From Candidatus Kuenenia stuttgartensis (GTDB taxonomy: Bacteria > Planctomycetota > UBA1135 > UBA2386): a stretch of DNA of 10,823 nt. Position numbers and translations under genes: made by a program. The notes beneath the pieces are model-generated. The model ran no database searches, had not been told where the DNA came from, and saw only the letters and a program-made list of their open reading frames with translations. The stretch spans positions 1 through 10,823 of the forward strand of contig CAMAUH010000099.1 in NCBI GenBank assembly GCA_945861365.1, read 5' to 3'. Numbering within the stretch: position 1 is the stretch's first letter; each line of letters opens with the position of its first letter. This document shows, piece after piece, positions 1 through 7,169 of this stretch.

Positions 1-965
1 TCGGCGCAGGCCATGAAGAACACGCGCCACAGGTTGCCCATCGCGGCCGCGCGTTCGCCGTAGGCCTGCTGCAGCACCGGCGCGAGCTCGCTGCGGGAGC
101 GATCGAAGTTCGTCAGCCACGCCTCGGCGGTGCGCGCATAGTGGGTGCCGTTGACGCGCCAGTGCCCTTCCACCGCGAAGTGGTCCTGCAGGTAGAGCAG
201 CTGCGCGTCGGCCGGCATCTGCCCGCCGGTGAAGAACCAGCGCGCCATCCAGTCGTCGTTGCCATCGACGGCGAACGGGTAGCCGACCGTGCGGTGCGTG
301 AAGACGTGGATGAACATCTTGCCGCCGGGCGACAGCCAGCCGGCCGCGCGCTGCAGCAGCGCCCGCCAGTTGCGGGTGTGCTCCATCATCTCGATCGACA
401 CGATGCGGTCGAACTTGCCCGGCGGCACCGCGGTGTTGGCGTCGCCGGTGACGATCTCGACGTTGGTCAGCCCTTCGGCGGCGGCCCGCGCCAGGATGTC
501 CTGCCGCTGGCTGTGCGAGTTGCTGAGGCCGACGACCCGGCACTTGCGGAACGTGCGCGCCAGCCACAGCGTCATCGAGCCCCAGCCGCAGCCGAGGTCG
601 AGCACGCGCATGCCGTCCTGCACCTCGGCGCGTTCGGCCGACAGCGCCAGCATCGCCGCCTCGGCGTCGTCGAGCGTGTTGCCGCGCGTCCACAGCCCCG
701 AGCTGTACTTGCGGTAGCGGCCGAGCACGCGTGCGTAGAACGCCGCCGGCACCTCGTAGTGCTGTTCGTTGGCTGCCGCGGTCTCGACCGCGATCGGCGC
801 GCGGTCGCATTCGGCCAGCCACTGCTGCAGCCTCGCCGCGCTCTGCTCGGCGTCGTCGGCGTGTTCGTCGCGCAGGCGCGCCCGCAGCAGCCGCCGGATG
901 CCCATGCGGATCAGCCAATCGGGCAGCAGCCCGCGTTCGAGCCAGCGTTCGGTGCGCGTGCTCAT
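1..965 (-). CDS. SAM-dependent methyltransferase, CFA/coclaurine N-methyltransferase-like (C-terminus cut by window edge)
   Basis: Reading the minus strand from an ATG at 965 gives 321 uninterrupted residues that run off the left edge. A SAM-binding motif I, VLDLGCGWGS, is at residues 121-130. An acidic/His signature, E192-M-M-E195-H196, follows and matches the ExxEH catalytic motif described for plant coclaurine N-methyltransferases; this family is related to cyclopropane-fatty-acid synthases. NEQHYEVPAAFY (66-77) is the substrate-side motif region, and the read ends in WRVFFMACA, which in relatives as I remember them lies about 25-40 residues before the C-terminus. AGGA lies 8 bases before the ATG. 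The gene starts 31 bases after the stop of the DUF1295 gene, so the two are probably co-transcribed. The substrate cannot be told from sequence. A lipid acyl chain or headgroup fits the neighbourhood, while an amine N-methylation would fit the closest named family. Family assignment is firm; substrate is unknown. Confidence 0.88.
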   Translation of the reverse strand, partial: MSTRTERWLERGLLPDWLIRMGIRRLLRARLRDEHADDAEQSAARLQQWLAECDRAPIAVETAAANEQHYEVPAAFYARVLGRYRKYSSGLWTRGNTLDDAEAAMLALSAERAEVQDGMRVLDLGCGWGSMTLWLARTFRKCRVVGLSNSHSQRQDILARAAAEGLTNVEIVTGDANTAVPPGKFDRIVSIEMMEHTRNWRALLQRAAGWLSPGGKMFIHVFTHRTVGYPFAVDGNDDWMARWFFTGGQMPADAQLLYLQDHFAVEGHWRVNGTHYARTAEAWLTNFDRSRSELAPVLQQAYGERAAAMGNLWRVFFMACA

Positions 966-996
966 CGCGCGGATCCTGCGGGTGCGGGGCAGTGCA

Positions 997-1860
997 TCAT
1001 CGTGGTCCTTCCTGTCCTGCCCGTGGCCACCACGGGAAGAACGCGTTCGTCGTGCGCTGGTAGCGCCGGTAGTCGTCGCCGCGGCTCTTCAGGCTCTGCA
1101 GCTCGGTGAACGGCACGCCGCTGACGAAGCGGATCAGGCCGAACATCACCACGGGCTGGATCGCGGCCAGCCAGCCGGCGGCGGGGGCCGCGACCGCGGC
1201 GATGCCGCACCACGACGCCCATTCGAAGAAGTAGTTCGGGTGGCGGCTGTAGCGCCACAGGCCGGTCCGGCAGGTGCGGCCGCGCTGGCTCGGGTCGCTG
1301 CGATGCTGCTGCAGCTGGCGGTCGGCGCGGTGTTCGCCGAACTGGGCGACCAGCACCAGCGCCAGCCCGGCCCATTGGGCTGTCGACAGGCCCGGAGCCG
1401 GATGGCCGGCGAGGCACCAGAACGGCAGCGCGAACACGAACGCCGCGCCAGCCTGGGCCTGGTAGAACCAGAACAAGCGCGCGTTGGCATGGGCGCCCCA
1501 GTGCTCGCGCATCGCCTTGTAGCGGCCGTCCTCGCCGGCGTGGCCGAACACGCGGTGCAGCAGCAGGTGCCAGCCGAGTCGGCCGCTCCACGCGACGGCG
1601 AGGCCGCCGGCGAGCATGCGCTGCACCGCGGCGCCATCGCGCCACACTGCGGCTGCCAGCGCGGTGCCGCCGATCGCCAGCGCCCAGGCCGCGTCGACCG
1701 AGGTGGCGTTGCGGGTGAACACCTGCCGCCACCACAGCAGGGCGAACACGACGGCCAGTGCCGCGGCGGCAACCCAGAGAGCAGGGCTCAAGAGCACCTC
1801 GCGAATGCGCCGTGATTCGAGGCTCCAAGGTTGACGCAACCGGGAGGCAACCGGTTGCAT
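997..1860 (-). CDS. DUF1295 family membrane protein (ICMT/steroid-reductase-like)
   Basis: 287 residues if started at the ATG at 1860. Hydrophobic segments lie at about residues 25-45, 60-75, 83-101, 135-152, 163-173 and 216-247, consistent with a multi-pass inner-membrane protein. The family hallmark GLWRYSRHPNYFFEW is at 200-214, and ED.RY (110-114), GEHRAD (175-180) and the C-terminal RGDDYRRYQRTTNAFFPW also fit DUF1295. This fold is shared with isoprenylcysteine carboxyl methyltransferases and C-terminal steroid 5-alpha-reductase domains, so the protein could be a membrane reductase or methyltransferase; its reaction is not known. It heads the leftward arm of the lipid cluster. The start is doubtful: GGAG touches the 1860 ATG with no spacing, and no upstream in-frame start exists before a stop codon. 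A TTG at 1791 has GAGG at a normal 6-base distance and would begin just before the first membrane helix, freeing 1792-1860 as regulatory DNA. Confidence 0.85.
   Translation of the reverse strand: MQPVASRLRQPWSLESRRIREVLLSPALWVAAAALAVVFALLWWRQVFTRNATSVDAAWALAIGGTALAAAVWRDGAAVQRMLAGGLAVAWSGRLGWHLLLHRVFGHAGEDGRYKAMREHWGAHANARLFWFYQAQAGAAFVFALPFWCLAGHPAPGLSTAQWAGLALVLVAQFGEHRADRQLQQHRSDPSQRGRTCRTGLWRYSRHPNYFFEWASWCGIAAVAAPAAGWLAAIQPVVMFGLIRFVSGVPFTELQSLKSRGDDYRRYQRTTNAFFPWWPRAGQEGPR
1831..1860 (+). promoter_or_regulatory. Candidate promoter with palindromic operator, divergent lipid cluster
   Basis: TTGACG at 1831-1836 resembles a -35 box and TTGCAT at 1855-1860 a weak -10 box, 18 bases apart. 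The spacer holds a perfect 12-base palindrome, GCAACCGGTTGC (1847-1858). Its half GCAACCGG also occurs at 1836-1843, exactly 11 bases (one helical turn) upstream. A palindrome inside a long spacer is the classical layout for MerR-family activators, though other regulators use it too. Transcription from here would start near 1867 and leave a roughly 30-base leader before the desaturase ATG at 1896. The main weakness is that the site overlaps the annotated 5' end of the DUF1295 gene unless that gene starts at 1791. No regulator gene is visible in the window. Confidence 0.3.
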
Positions 1861-1895
1861 CTCCTGGCCGCGCGGTCTATCGCGCTAAGCACCGC

Positions 1896-2867
1896 ATGCA
1901 GCCGAGCGACCAGGCCGTTCAAACTCTGCCCCCTTCCGCCACGCTCGAGCCCAAGGTCGAGATTCCGCGGGCGACCGCTTCGCCAGCAATGGCCGAGCCG
2001 GCGCACGACATCGACTCCGTGCAGTGGAAGCGCATCTGGCCGTTCCTGGTGCTGCAGGCGTCCTGCGTGCTGGTGGTGTGGGTGGGCTGGAGCCCGGTCG
2101 CAGTCATCGTCGCGGCAGCACTGTATCTGCTGCGGATGTTCGGCATCACGGCGTTCTACCATCGCTACTTCTCGCATCGTTCGTTCCGCGTCGGCCGCGG
2201 GATGCAGTTCGTCGGCGCGCTGCTCGGGGCGTCGGCGACGCAGCGCGGCCCGCTGTGGTGGGCGGCGCACCATCGCAAGCACCACCGCTTCAGCGACACG
2301 ATCGACGACGCGCATTCGCCGGTCGCGCACAGCTTCTGGTGGTCGCACGTCGGCTGGATCATGAGCGAACGGCACCACCCGACGGACCTGAAGCAGGTGC
2401 CCGACCTCGCCAAGTACCCGGAGCTGCGCTGGCTGGACAAGAACGACACCGCGGTGCCGCTGATGCTGCTGGGCTTCTGCCTGCTGCTCGGCTGGGCGCT
2501 GCAGGTGTGGGCGCCGAGCCTCGGCACCGACGCGCTGCAGATGGGCGTGTGGGGCTTCAGCATCTCGACGACCGTGCTGTTCCACGGCACCGCGTCGATC
2601 AACAGCCTCGCGCACCTGTTCGGGCGTCGCGTGTGGCCGACCAAGGACAAGAGCAAGAACTCGTTCCTGCTGGCGCTGATCACGCTCGGTGAGGGCTGGC
2701 ACAACAACCACCACTGGGCGCCGGGCACTGCCCGCATGGGCTTCCGCTGGTGGGAGATCGACATGTCCTACTACGGGCTGCGCCTGCTGTCGCTGGTCGG
2801 GTTGGTGCGCAACCTGACGCCGATTCCGGCCCGGACCTGCGCGAAGGAACGCCGTCTGCGCGGATGA
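1896..2867 (+). CDS. Membrane fatty-acid (acyl-CoA/acyl-lipid) desaturase, three His boxes
   Basis: 323 residues from the ATG at 1896. All three di-iron histidine boxes of the stearoyl-CoA/delta-9 desaturase family are present: HRYFSH at 89-94, HRKHH at 126-130 and HNNHH at 269-273. The extra family motif NSLAH (236-240) is also there. Membrane segments lie at about 49-66, 69-87, 188-205 and 215-229. The enzyme would insert a cis double bond in a saturated acyl chain using oxygen and an electron donor, acting in the membrane. It is the first gene of a four-gene rightward operon, and its stop overlaps the next start (ATGA). The start is uncertain because no good ribosome-binding site precedes 1896. 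A second ATG at 1989 would remove a polar, proline-rich 31-residue leader and give 292 residues, closer to the usual core. I kept 1896 because the best promoter candidate lies just upstream. Regiospecificity cannot be read from the sequence. Confidence 0.92.
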   Translation: MQPSDQAVQTLPPSATLEPKVEIPRATASPAMAEPAHDIDSVQWKRIWPFLVLQASCVLVVWVGWSPVAVIVAAALYLLRMFGITAFYHRYFSHRSFRVGRGMQFVGALLGASATQRGPLWWAAHHRKHHRFSDTIDDAHSPVAHSFWWSHVGWIMSERHHPTDLKQVPDLAKYPELRWLDKNDTAVPLMLLGFCLLLGWALQVWAPSLGTDALQMGVWGFSISTTVLFHGTASINSLAHLFGRRVWPTKDKSKNSFLLALITLGEGWHNNHHWAPGTARMGFRWWEIDMSYYGLRLLSLVGLVRNLTPIPARTCAKERRLRG

Positions 2868-4165
2868 ACCTCGCGGCGCAGCTGCTCGGGAGCGGCCGCA
2901 AACGCCTCGCGATCGTCGGCACCGGCATCACCGGGTTGCTCGCGGCCGAGCGTCTGTGCCGGGCCCACGACGTGGTGGTGTTCGAGGCGGAGGATCGCCT
3001 CGGCGGCCACACGCACACGGTCGACGTCGCGACGCCGACCGGCTCGCTGCCGGTCGACACCGGCTTCATCGTCTGCAACGACCGCACGTATCCGGGCTTC
3101 CTGGCCCTGATGCAGCGCCTCGGCGTGCCGCTGCGCGCGTCGACGATGAGCTTCAGCATGCGCTGCGAGCGCACCGGGCTCGAATACAACGGGGCCGACC
3201 TCGATCGCCTGTTCGTGCAGCGCTCCAACCTGCTGCGGCCGTCGTTCTGGGGCATGCTGCGCGACATCCTGCGCTTCCACCGCCTGGCGGCCGGTTACGG
3301 CGCCAGCGACGCGAACCTCGGCGAAGTGCTGCAGCGCGGGCGCTTCGGCCGCGCGTTCCGCGAGCACTACCTGCTGCCGATGATGTCGGCGATCTGGTCG
3401 GCCGAGCCGCAGCAGCTGATGTCGATGCCGGCGAGCTTCTTCGTCCGCTTCTTCAGCAACCACGGCATGTTGTCGGTCAACGATCGGCCCGACTGGCTGA
3501 CGGTGGTCGGCGGCTCGCGCAGCTACCTGCAGCCGCTCAGCGCGCCGTTCGCAGCAGCGGTGCGCCTGCGCTGCCCGGTCCGGCGCCTGACCCGCGTCGA
3601 CGACGGGGTGCTGGTGCAGGCCGGCGATGCGGCCGCCGAACGCTTCGACGCTGCGGTGGTCGCGACGCACAGCGACCAGGCGCTGGCTCTGCTCGGCGAT
3701 CCGAGCGACGCCGAGCGCGCGGTGCTGGGGGCGATCCCGTACCAGGAGAACGAGGTCGTGCTGCACACCGACACCCGGTTGCTGCCGGTGCGCCGGCGGG
3801 CCTGGGCGGCCTGGAACTACCACCTCGGCCGCACCGAGCACAAACGCGCCACCGTGACCTACTGCATGAACATCCTGCAGGGGCTGCCGGGACCGACGGT
3901 CTACAACATCACCCTGAACCGCAGCGACGCGATCGACCCGAGCAAGGTGCTGCGGCGCTTCGTCTACCACCACCCGGTGTTCGATGCCGCCGGCGTCGCG
4001 GCCCAGGAGCGGGTCGGCACGATCAACGGCATGCGGCGCGTGTGGTTCGGCGGGGCGTGGTGCGGGTTCGGCTTCCACGAGGACGGCGTGCAGGCGGCGC
4101 TGCGCATCGCCGCCGACTTCGGCATCGGGCCGGACGATCACGGGCCACCGGGGCAGCTGGCGTGA
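2864..4165 (+). CDS. FAD-dependent oxidoreductase, amine-oxidase/phytoene-desaturase-like
   Basis: 433 residues; the ATG overlaps the desaturase stop as ATGA. An N-terminal Rossmann FAD-binding motif G-T-G-I-T-G is at 19-24, followed by FEAEDRLGGHT at 40-50, the ExxxRxGG signature of the flavin-containing amine oxidase superfamily. A matching C-terminal FAD contact, GGAWCGFGFHEDG, is at 396-408. There is no signal peptide or membrane helix, so a cytoplasmic or membrane-associated flavoenzyme is likely. Relatives of this type recur beside DUF1365 and CFA-synthase-like genes in many bacteria, and in Rhodobacter flavoproteins act on methylated unsaturated acyl chains in furan fatty acid synthesis. 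A role in oxidising or reducing the product of the downstream methyltransferase is therefore a reasonable inference, but not shown. The cofactor and fold are clear; the substrate is not. Confidence 0.9.
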   Translation: MNLAAQLLGSGRKRLAIVGTGITGLLAAERLCRAHDVVVFEAEDRLGGHTHTVDVATPTGSLPVDTGFIVCNDRTYPGFLALMQRLGVPLRASTMSFSMRCERTGLEYNGADLDRLFVQRSNLLRPSFWGMLRDILRFHRLAAGYGASDANLGEVLQRGRFGRAFREHYLLPMMSAIWSAEPQQLMSMPASFFVRFFSNHGMLSVNDRPDWLTVVGGSRSYLQPLSAPFAAAVRLRCPVRRLTRVDDGVLVQAGDAAAERFDAAVVATHSDQALALLGDPSDAERAVLGAIPYQENEVVLHTDTRLLPVRRRAWAAWNYHLGRTEHKRATVTYCMNILQGLPGPTVYNITLNRSDAIDPSKVLRRFVYHHPVFDAAGVAAQERVGTINGMRRVWFGGAWCGFGFHEDGVQAALRIAADFGIGPDDHGPPGQLA

Positions 4166-4938
4166 GCGCGTCGCCGGGCGTGCGCCACAGCCGCGTCTAC
4201 GTCGGTCAGGTGCAGCACCGTCGCTTCGATGCCGTGGCGCATTCGTTCCGCGTGCGCGCATGGTTCGTCTATCTCGACCTCGACGAACTCGATGCCGCGT
4301 TCGCGGGCCGGTGGTGGTGGTCGCACCGGCGCCCGGCGCCGATGCGCTACCGCCGCGCCGACTACTTCGGGGACCCGCAGCGACCGCTGGTCGACTGCAT
4401 CCGGGATGCGGTCGCGGCGAAGACAGGCGTGCGTCCGGAAGGCCCGGTGCGCATGCTGACCAACCTTCGCAGCTGCGGCTTCGTCTTCAATCCCGTGTCC
4501 TTCTACTACTGCTTCGACCGGCAGGAACGACTCACCGCGGTGCTCGCGGAGATCACCAACACCCCGTGGGGTGAGCGCCACCATTACGTGGTCGCCGCCG
4601 GCGGCGAGGCGGCGGGCGAACGCACGCTGCGCGGCAGCTTCGCGAAGGCCTTCCACGTCAGTCCGTTCCAGCCGATGCAGCAGCGCTACGAGTGGACGTT
4701 CGGCACGCCCGGCGAACGGCTCGCGGTGCACATGGAGAACCATGCGGCGGCCGGCTGCGTGTTCGACGCGACGCTCGCGCTGCAGGCGCGGCCGTGGAGC
4801 ACCGGCTCGCTGGTGCGGGCGTGGTTGCGGCAGCCGCTGATGGCGGTCAAGGTCGTCGCCAGCATCTACTGGCACGCGTTCGTGCTGTGGTGCAAGCGCG
4901 CGCCGTTCCATGCGCATCCGCCCGCGGGAGGCCGCTGA
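4162..4938 (+). CDS. DUF1365 family protein
   Basis: 258 residues, starting with a GTG that overlaps the previous stop as GTGA; this is the only start that fits the family's N-terminus. Conserved DUF1365 blocks are all present: the opening RVYVGQVQHRRF and AHSF, LDLDEL (38-43), NLRSCGFVFNPVSFYY (101-116), ITNTPWGERHHYV (131-143) and KAFHVSPF (162-169). The biochemical role of this family is not established. It is almost always found between an amine-oxidase-type flavoprotein and a CFA-synthase-like methyltransferase, exactly as here, and in some proteobacteria this group is under a singlet-oxygen-responsive ECF sigma factor (the ChrR system). A weakly hydrophobic C-terminal helix (about 224-243) may allow membrane contact. 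It ends with TGATG, overlapping the cfa-like start by one base, so it is surely co-translated with its neighbours. Confidence 0.9.
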   Translation: MSASPGVRHSRVYVGQVQHRRFDAVAHSFRVRAWFVYLDLDELDAAFAGRWWWSHRRPAPMRYRRADYFGDPQRPLVDCIRDAVAAKTGVRPEGPVRMLTNLRSCGFVFNPVSFYYCFDRQERLTAVLAEITNTPWGERHHYVVAAGGEAAGERTLRGSFAKAFHVSPFQPMQQRYEWTFGTPGERLAVHMENHAAAGCVFDATLALQARPWSTGSLVRAWLRQPLMAVKVVASIYWHAFVLWCKRAPFHAHPPAGGR

Positions 4939-6197
4939 TGCCCGGCTCGATCCTGATCGCGCGCGGTGGTGTCGCCGAGGTCGCCACGGCGCGCCAGCAG
5001 CCCAGCGCCGTGCAGCGTTGGCTGCGCGAGCGCTGCTGCGCACGCCTGCAAGCGTTGCGATCCGGCGCGGTGACGCTGCGCGATGCCGAAGGAGAACGCA
5101 CCGTCGGGGCGCCCGATGGGCCGCTCGGCACCTTCGTCGTCGACGTGTACGACCCCTCCTTCTGGAGCGCGGTCGCGCAGAGCGGTGACATCGCGGTCGG
5201 CGAGACGTTCGTCGCCGGCAAGTGGTCGTGCAGCGATCTGGTCGGCCTGCTGCGCCTGTTCGTGCGCGATCGCGAGGTGCTGCTCGACCTCGACGGCTCG
5301 CTGTGGGCGTGGCCGCGCCGCCTGCTGTTGCGGGCCTGGCAGGGGCTGCGCAGCAACAGCCGCCCTGGCAGCGAGCGCAACATCGTCGACCACTACGATC
5401 TCGGCGACGACCTGTTCGCGCACTTCCTCGATCCGTCGATGACCTACTCGTCGGCGTGGTTCGAGCACGAGGGCCAGTCGCTGGCCGACGCCCAGCGCAG
5501 CAAGCTCGACCGGCTGTGCCGGCTCGTCGACCTGCAGCGCGGCGATCGCCTGCTCGAGATCGGCACCGGTTGGGGCAGCCTCGCGCTGCACGCGGCCGGC
5601 CAGTGCGGCGCGCGCGTGACGACGACGACGATCTCGCGCAACCAGTTCACGCGCGCCAGCGAACGGGTGCGCGCGGCGGGCTTGCACGAACGCGTGCAGC
5701 TGCTGCAGAGCGACTACCGCGACCTCGACGGCACCTTCGACAAGCTGCTGTCGTGCGAGATGGTGGAGGCCGTCGGCGCGCGCTTCCTGCCGACCTACCT
5801 GAAGGCCTGCGCGGCCCGGCTGCGGCCCGGTGGCCTGCTGGGCCTGCAGGCCATCACGATCGCCGATCGCCACTACGCCTCGGCGCTGCGCGCCGTCGAC
5901 TACATCAAGCGCCACGTGTTCCCGGGCAGCTTCATCCCGTCGGTGCGCGTGCTCGTCGAGACGGCCAGCGAACACACCGACCTGCAGCTCGAGCACTACG
6001 AGGACTTCGGGTTGCACTACGCGACGACGCTGCAGCTGTGGCGGGAACAGGTGCTGCGCGAGCCGCAGCCGTTCCTGCAGCGCGGCGGCGTGGGCCTCGT
6101 GCGCGCCTGGGAGTACTACTTCGCCTACTGCGAGGCGGGCTTCCGCGAGCGGCACATCGGCGTCGGCCACTTCCGCTTCCGCCGCGCCGGCGGCTGA
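4938..6197 (+). CDS. cfa: Cyclopropane-fatty-acyl-phospholipid synthase-like methyltransferase (Ser/Gln active-site variant)
   Basis: 419 residues; ATG at 4938 with an excellent GGGAGG 6 bases upstream, overlapping the DUF1365 stop. The N-terminal part (about 1-140) is the lipid-binding region of the family and the C-terminal part a class I SAM methyltransferase with LLEIGTGWGS at 205-214. HYDLGDDLF (152-160) and the Y-D-L-type motifs match E. coli Cfa. Aligning by eye to E. coli Cfa, E277 equals Glu239 and Y361 equals Tyr317, but the bicarbonate-site Cys139 is S172 and His266 is Q304. As I recall, Ser here and an LQAIT motif also occur in the mycobacterial UfaA1/BfaB group, which makes methylene- or methyl-branched rather than cyclopropane chains. 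I therefore read it as a fatty-acyl methylating enzyme whose product is open. It is the last gene of the operon and converges on ribF with 4 bp between stops and no terminator. Confidence 0.93.
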   Translation: MPGSILIARGGVAEVATARQQPSAVQRWLRERCCARLQALRSGAVTLRDAEGERTVGAPDGPLGTFVVDVYDPSFWSAVAQSGDIAVGETFVAGKWSCSDLVGLLRLFVRDREVLLDLDGSLWAWPRRLLLRAWQGLRSNSRPGSERNIVDHYDLGDDLFAHFLDPSMTYSSAWFEHEGQSLADAQRSKLDRLCRLVDLQRGDRLLEIGTGWGSLALHAAGQCGARVTTTTISRNQFTRASERVRAAGLHERVQLLQSDYRDLDGTFDKLLSCEMVEAVGARFLPTYLKACAARLRPGGLLGLQAITIADRHYASALRAVDYIKRHVFPGSFIPSVRVLVETASEHTDLQLEHYEDFGLHYATTLQLWREQVLREPQPFLQRGGVGLVRAWEYYFAYCEAGFRERHIGVGHFRFRRAGG

Positions 6198-6204
6198 TCG
6201 ATCA
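6195..6204. repeat. Palindrome formed by two convergent stop codons
   Basis: TGATCGATCA is a perfect 10-base palindrome whose first three bases are the cfa-like stop and whose last three are the ribF stop read on the other strand. There is no hairpin with a loop and no T-tract, so it is not an intrinsic terminator. Confidence 0.6.
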
Positions 6205-7158
6205 CGCGCGCAGCACTTGCCGCGCGTCCGCGACGTCGAGCGCGATCTGGGCCCGCAGCGCCGCGGCGTCGGCGAACTTGCGTTCGGGGCGCAGCTGCTG
6301 CCGGAACACGACCTCGAGCTCGCGGCCGTACAGGTCGCCGTGGAAGTCCAGCAGGTGCACTTCGAGTCGCGTCTGGCCCTGGCGGTCGGCGAAGGTCGGC
6401 GCGCTGCCGAGGTTGGCGACCGCCGGATGCACGCTGCCGTCGAGGATCGCTTCGACCGCGTAGACGCCGGCGGGGGGCAGGGCACCCGGCTGCATCGCCA
6501 GGTTCGCGGTCGGGAAGCCCAGTTGCTGGCCGCGCGCTTTGCCGTGCACGACGGTGCCGAGCGCGCCCGGGAACCGGCCGAGGAACCGCTGCGCGCGGGC
6601 GAGGTCGCCCTGCTGGATCGCCTCGCGGATCGCGGTCGACGACACCGGCACGCCGTCTAGCTCGAACGGCTGGCCGGTGTGCACCTGGAAGCCGAACTCG
6701 GTGCCGAGTTGCGCGAAGCACGCCGGCGTGCCGGCGCGGTCCTTGCCCAGTGCCGAGTCGTAGCCGAGCAGCAGACCGCGCGTGTGCAGCGCCCCGACCA
6801 GCACGCGCTGCGTGAATTCGCGCGGCGTCATGTTCTGCAGCCGCGGCTCGAACTGCAGCAGCACCAGGCGCGACACGCCGGCGCGGCGCAGCAGGCGCAG
6901 GCGGTGCGGCACGCTGACCAGGGGTGCAGGCGCCTGGCCGTGCAGCACCTGGTCGGGGTGGTTCGCGAAGGTGACCACGGTCGGCATCGCGTCCAGCGTC
7001 GACGAGAGTTCGAGCAGTTCGTGCAGCAGCCGTTGGTGGCCGAGGTGTACGCCGTCGAAGACGCCGACCGCGACGACGGAGTGCGATGGCGGTGCCGACC
7101 CGTAGTTGGCGACCAGATCCAGCGCCAGCAGCGCGTCGAGGCCTTCGATCGTGCGCAT
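6202..7158 (-). CDS. ribF: Bifunctional riboflavin kinase / FAD synthetase
   Basis: 318 residues from the ATG at 7158, the usual length for RibF. It phosphorylates riboflavin to FMN and adenylates FMN to FAD in the cytoplasm. The N-terminal FAD synthetase domain has the nucleotidyl-transferase motif GVFDGVHLGH (32-41) and VSSTAIR (172-178). The C-terminal kinase domain has GFPTANL (214-220), PPAGVYAV (228-235), NLGSAPTF (249-256) and the LLDFHGDLYG block (269-278). One oddity: the usually GYDFxFG-like block reads GYDSALG (132-138), with both Phe replaced. The start chosen is the first Met before the family's N-terminus; the in-frame extension upstream lies wholly inside def. It follows def by 11 bases and is likely co-transcribed. 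Its FAD product is the cofactor of the flavoenzyme across the junction, but that may be coincidence. Confidence 0.95.
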   Translation of the reverse strand: MRTIEGLDALLALDLVANYGSAPPSHSVVAVGVFDGVHLGHQRLLHELLELSSTLDAMPTVVTFANHPDQVLHGQAPAPLVSVPHRLRLLRRAGVSRLVLLQFEPRLQNMTPREFTQRVLVGALHTRGLLLGYDSALGKDRAGTPACFAQLGTEFGFQVHTGQPFELDGVPVSSTAIREAIQQGDLARAQRFLGRFPGALGTVVHGKARGQQLGFPTANLAMQPGALPPAGVYAVEAILDGSVHPAVANLGSAPTFADRQGQTRLEVHLLDFHGDLYGRELEVVFRQQLRPERKFADAAALRAQIALDVADARQVLRA

Positions 7159-7169
7159 GCGCCGCCGGC

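Noticed and set aside
141..1815. Long open frames on the plus strand opposite the methyltransferase and DUF1295 genes
   Set aside because: Their translations are low-complexity Arg/Ala/Gly/Pro-rich strings without motifs, the usual antisense shadow in GC-rich DNA; the minus strand carries clear family motifs.
2771..4261. A 496-codon open frame on the minus strand under the FAD oxidoreductase
   Set aside because: It is rich in Arg, Ala, His and Gln, has no domain, and mirrors third-position GC bias of the real plus-strand gene.
7086..7158. Extended ribF start at 7365
   Set aside because: The 69-residue extension lies inside def, is Arg-rich and without family similarity; the MRTIEGLDALL start at 7158 fits RibF.
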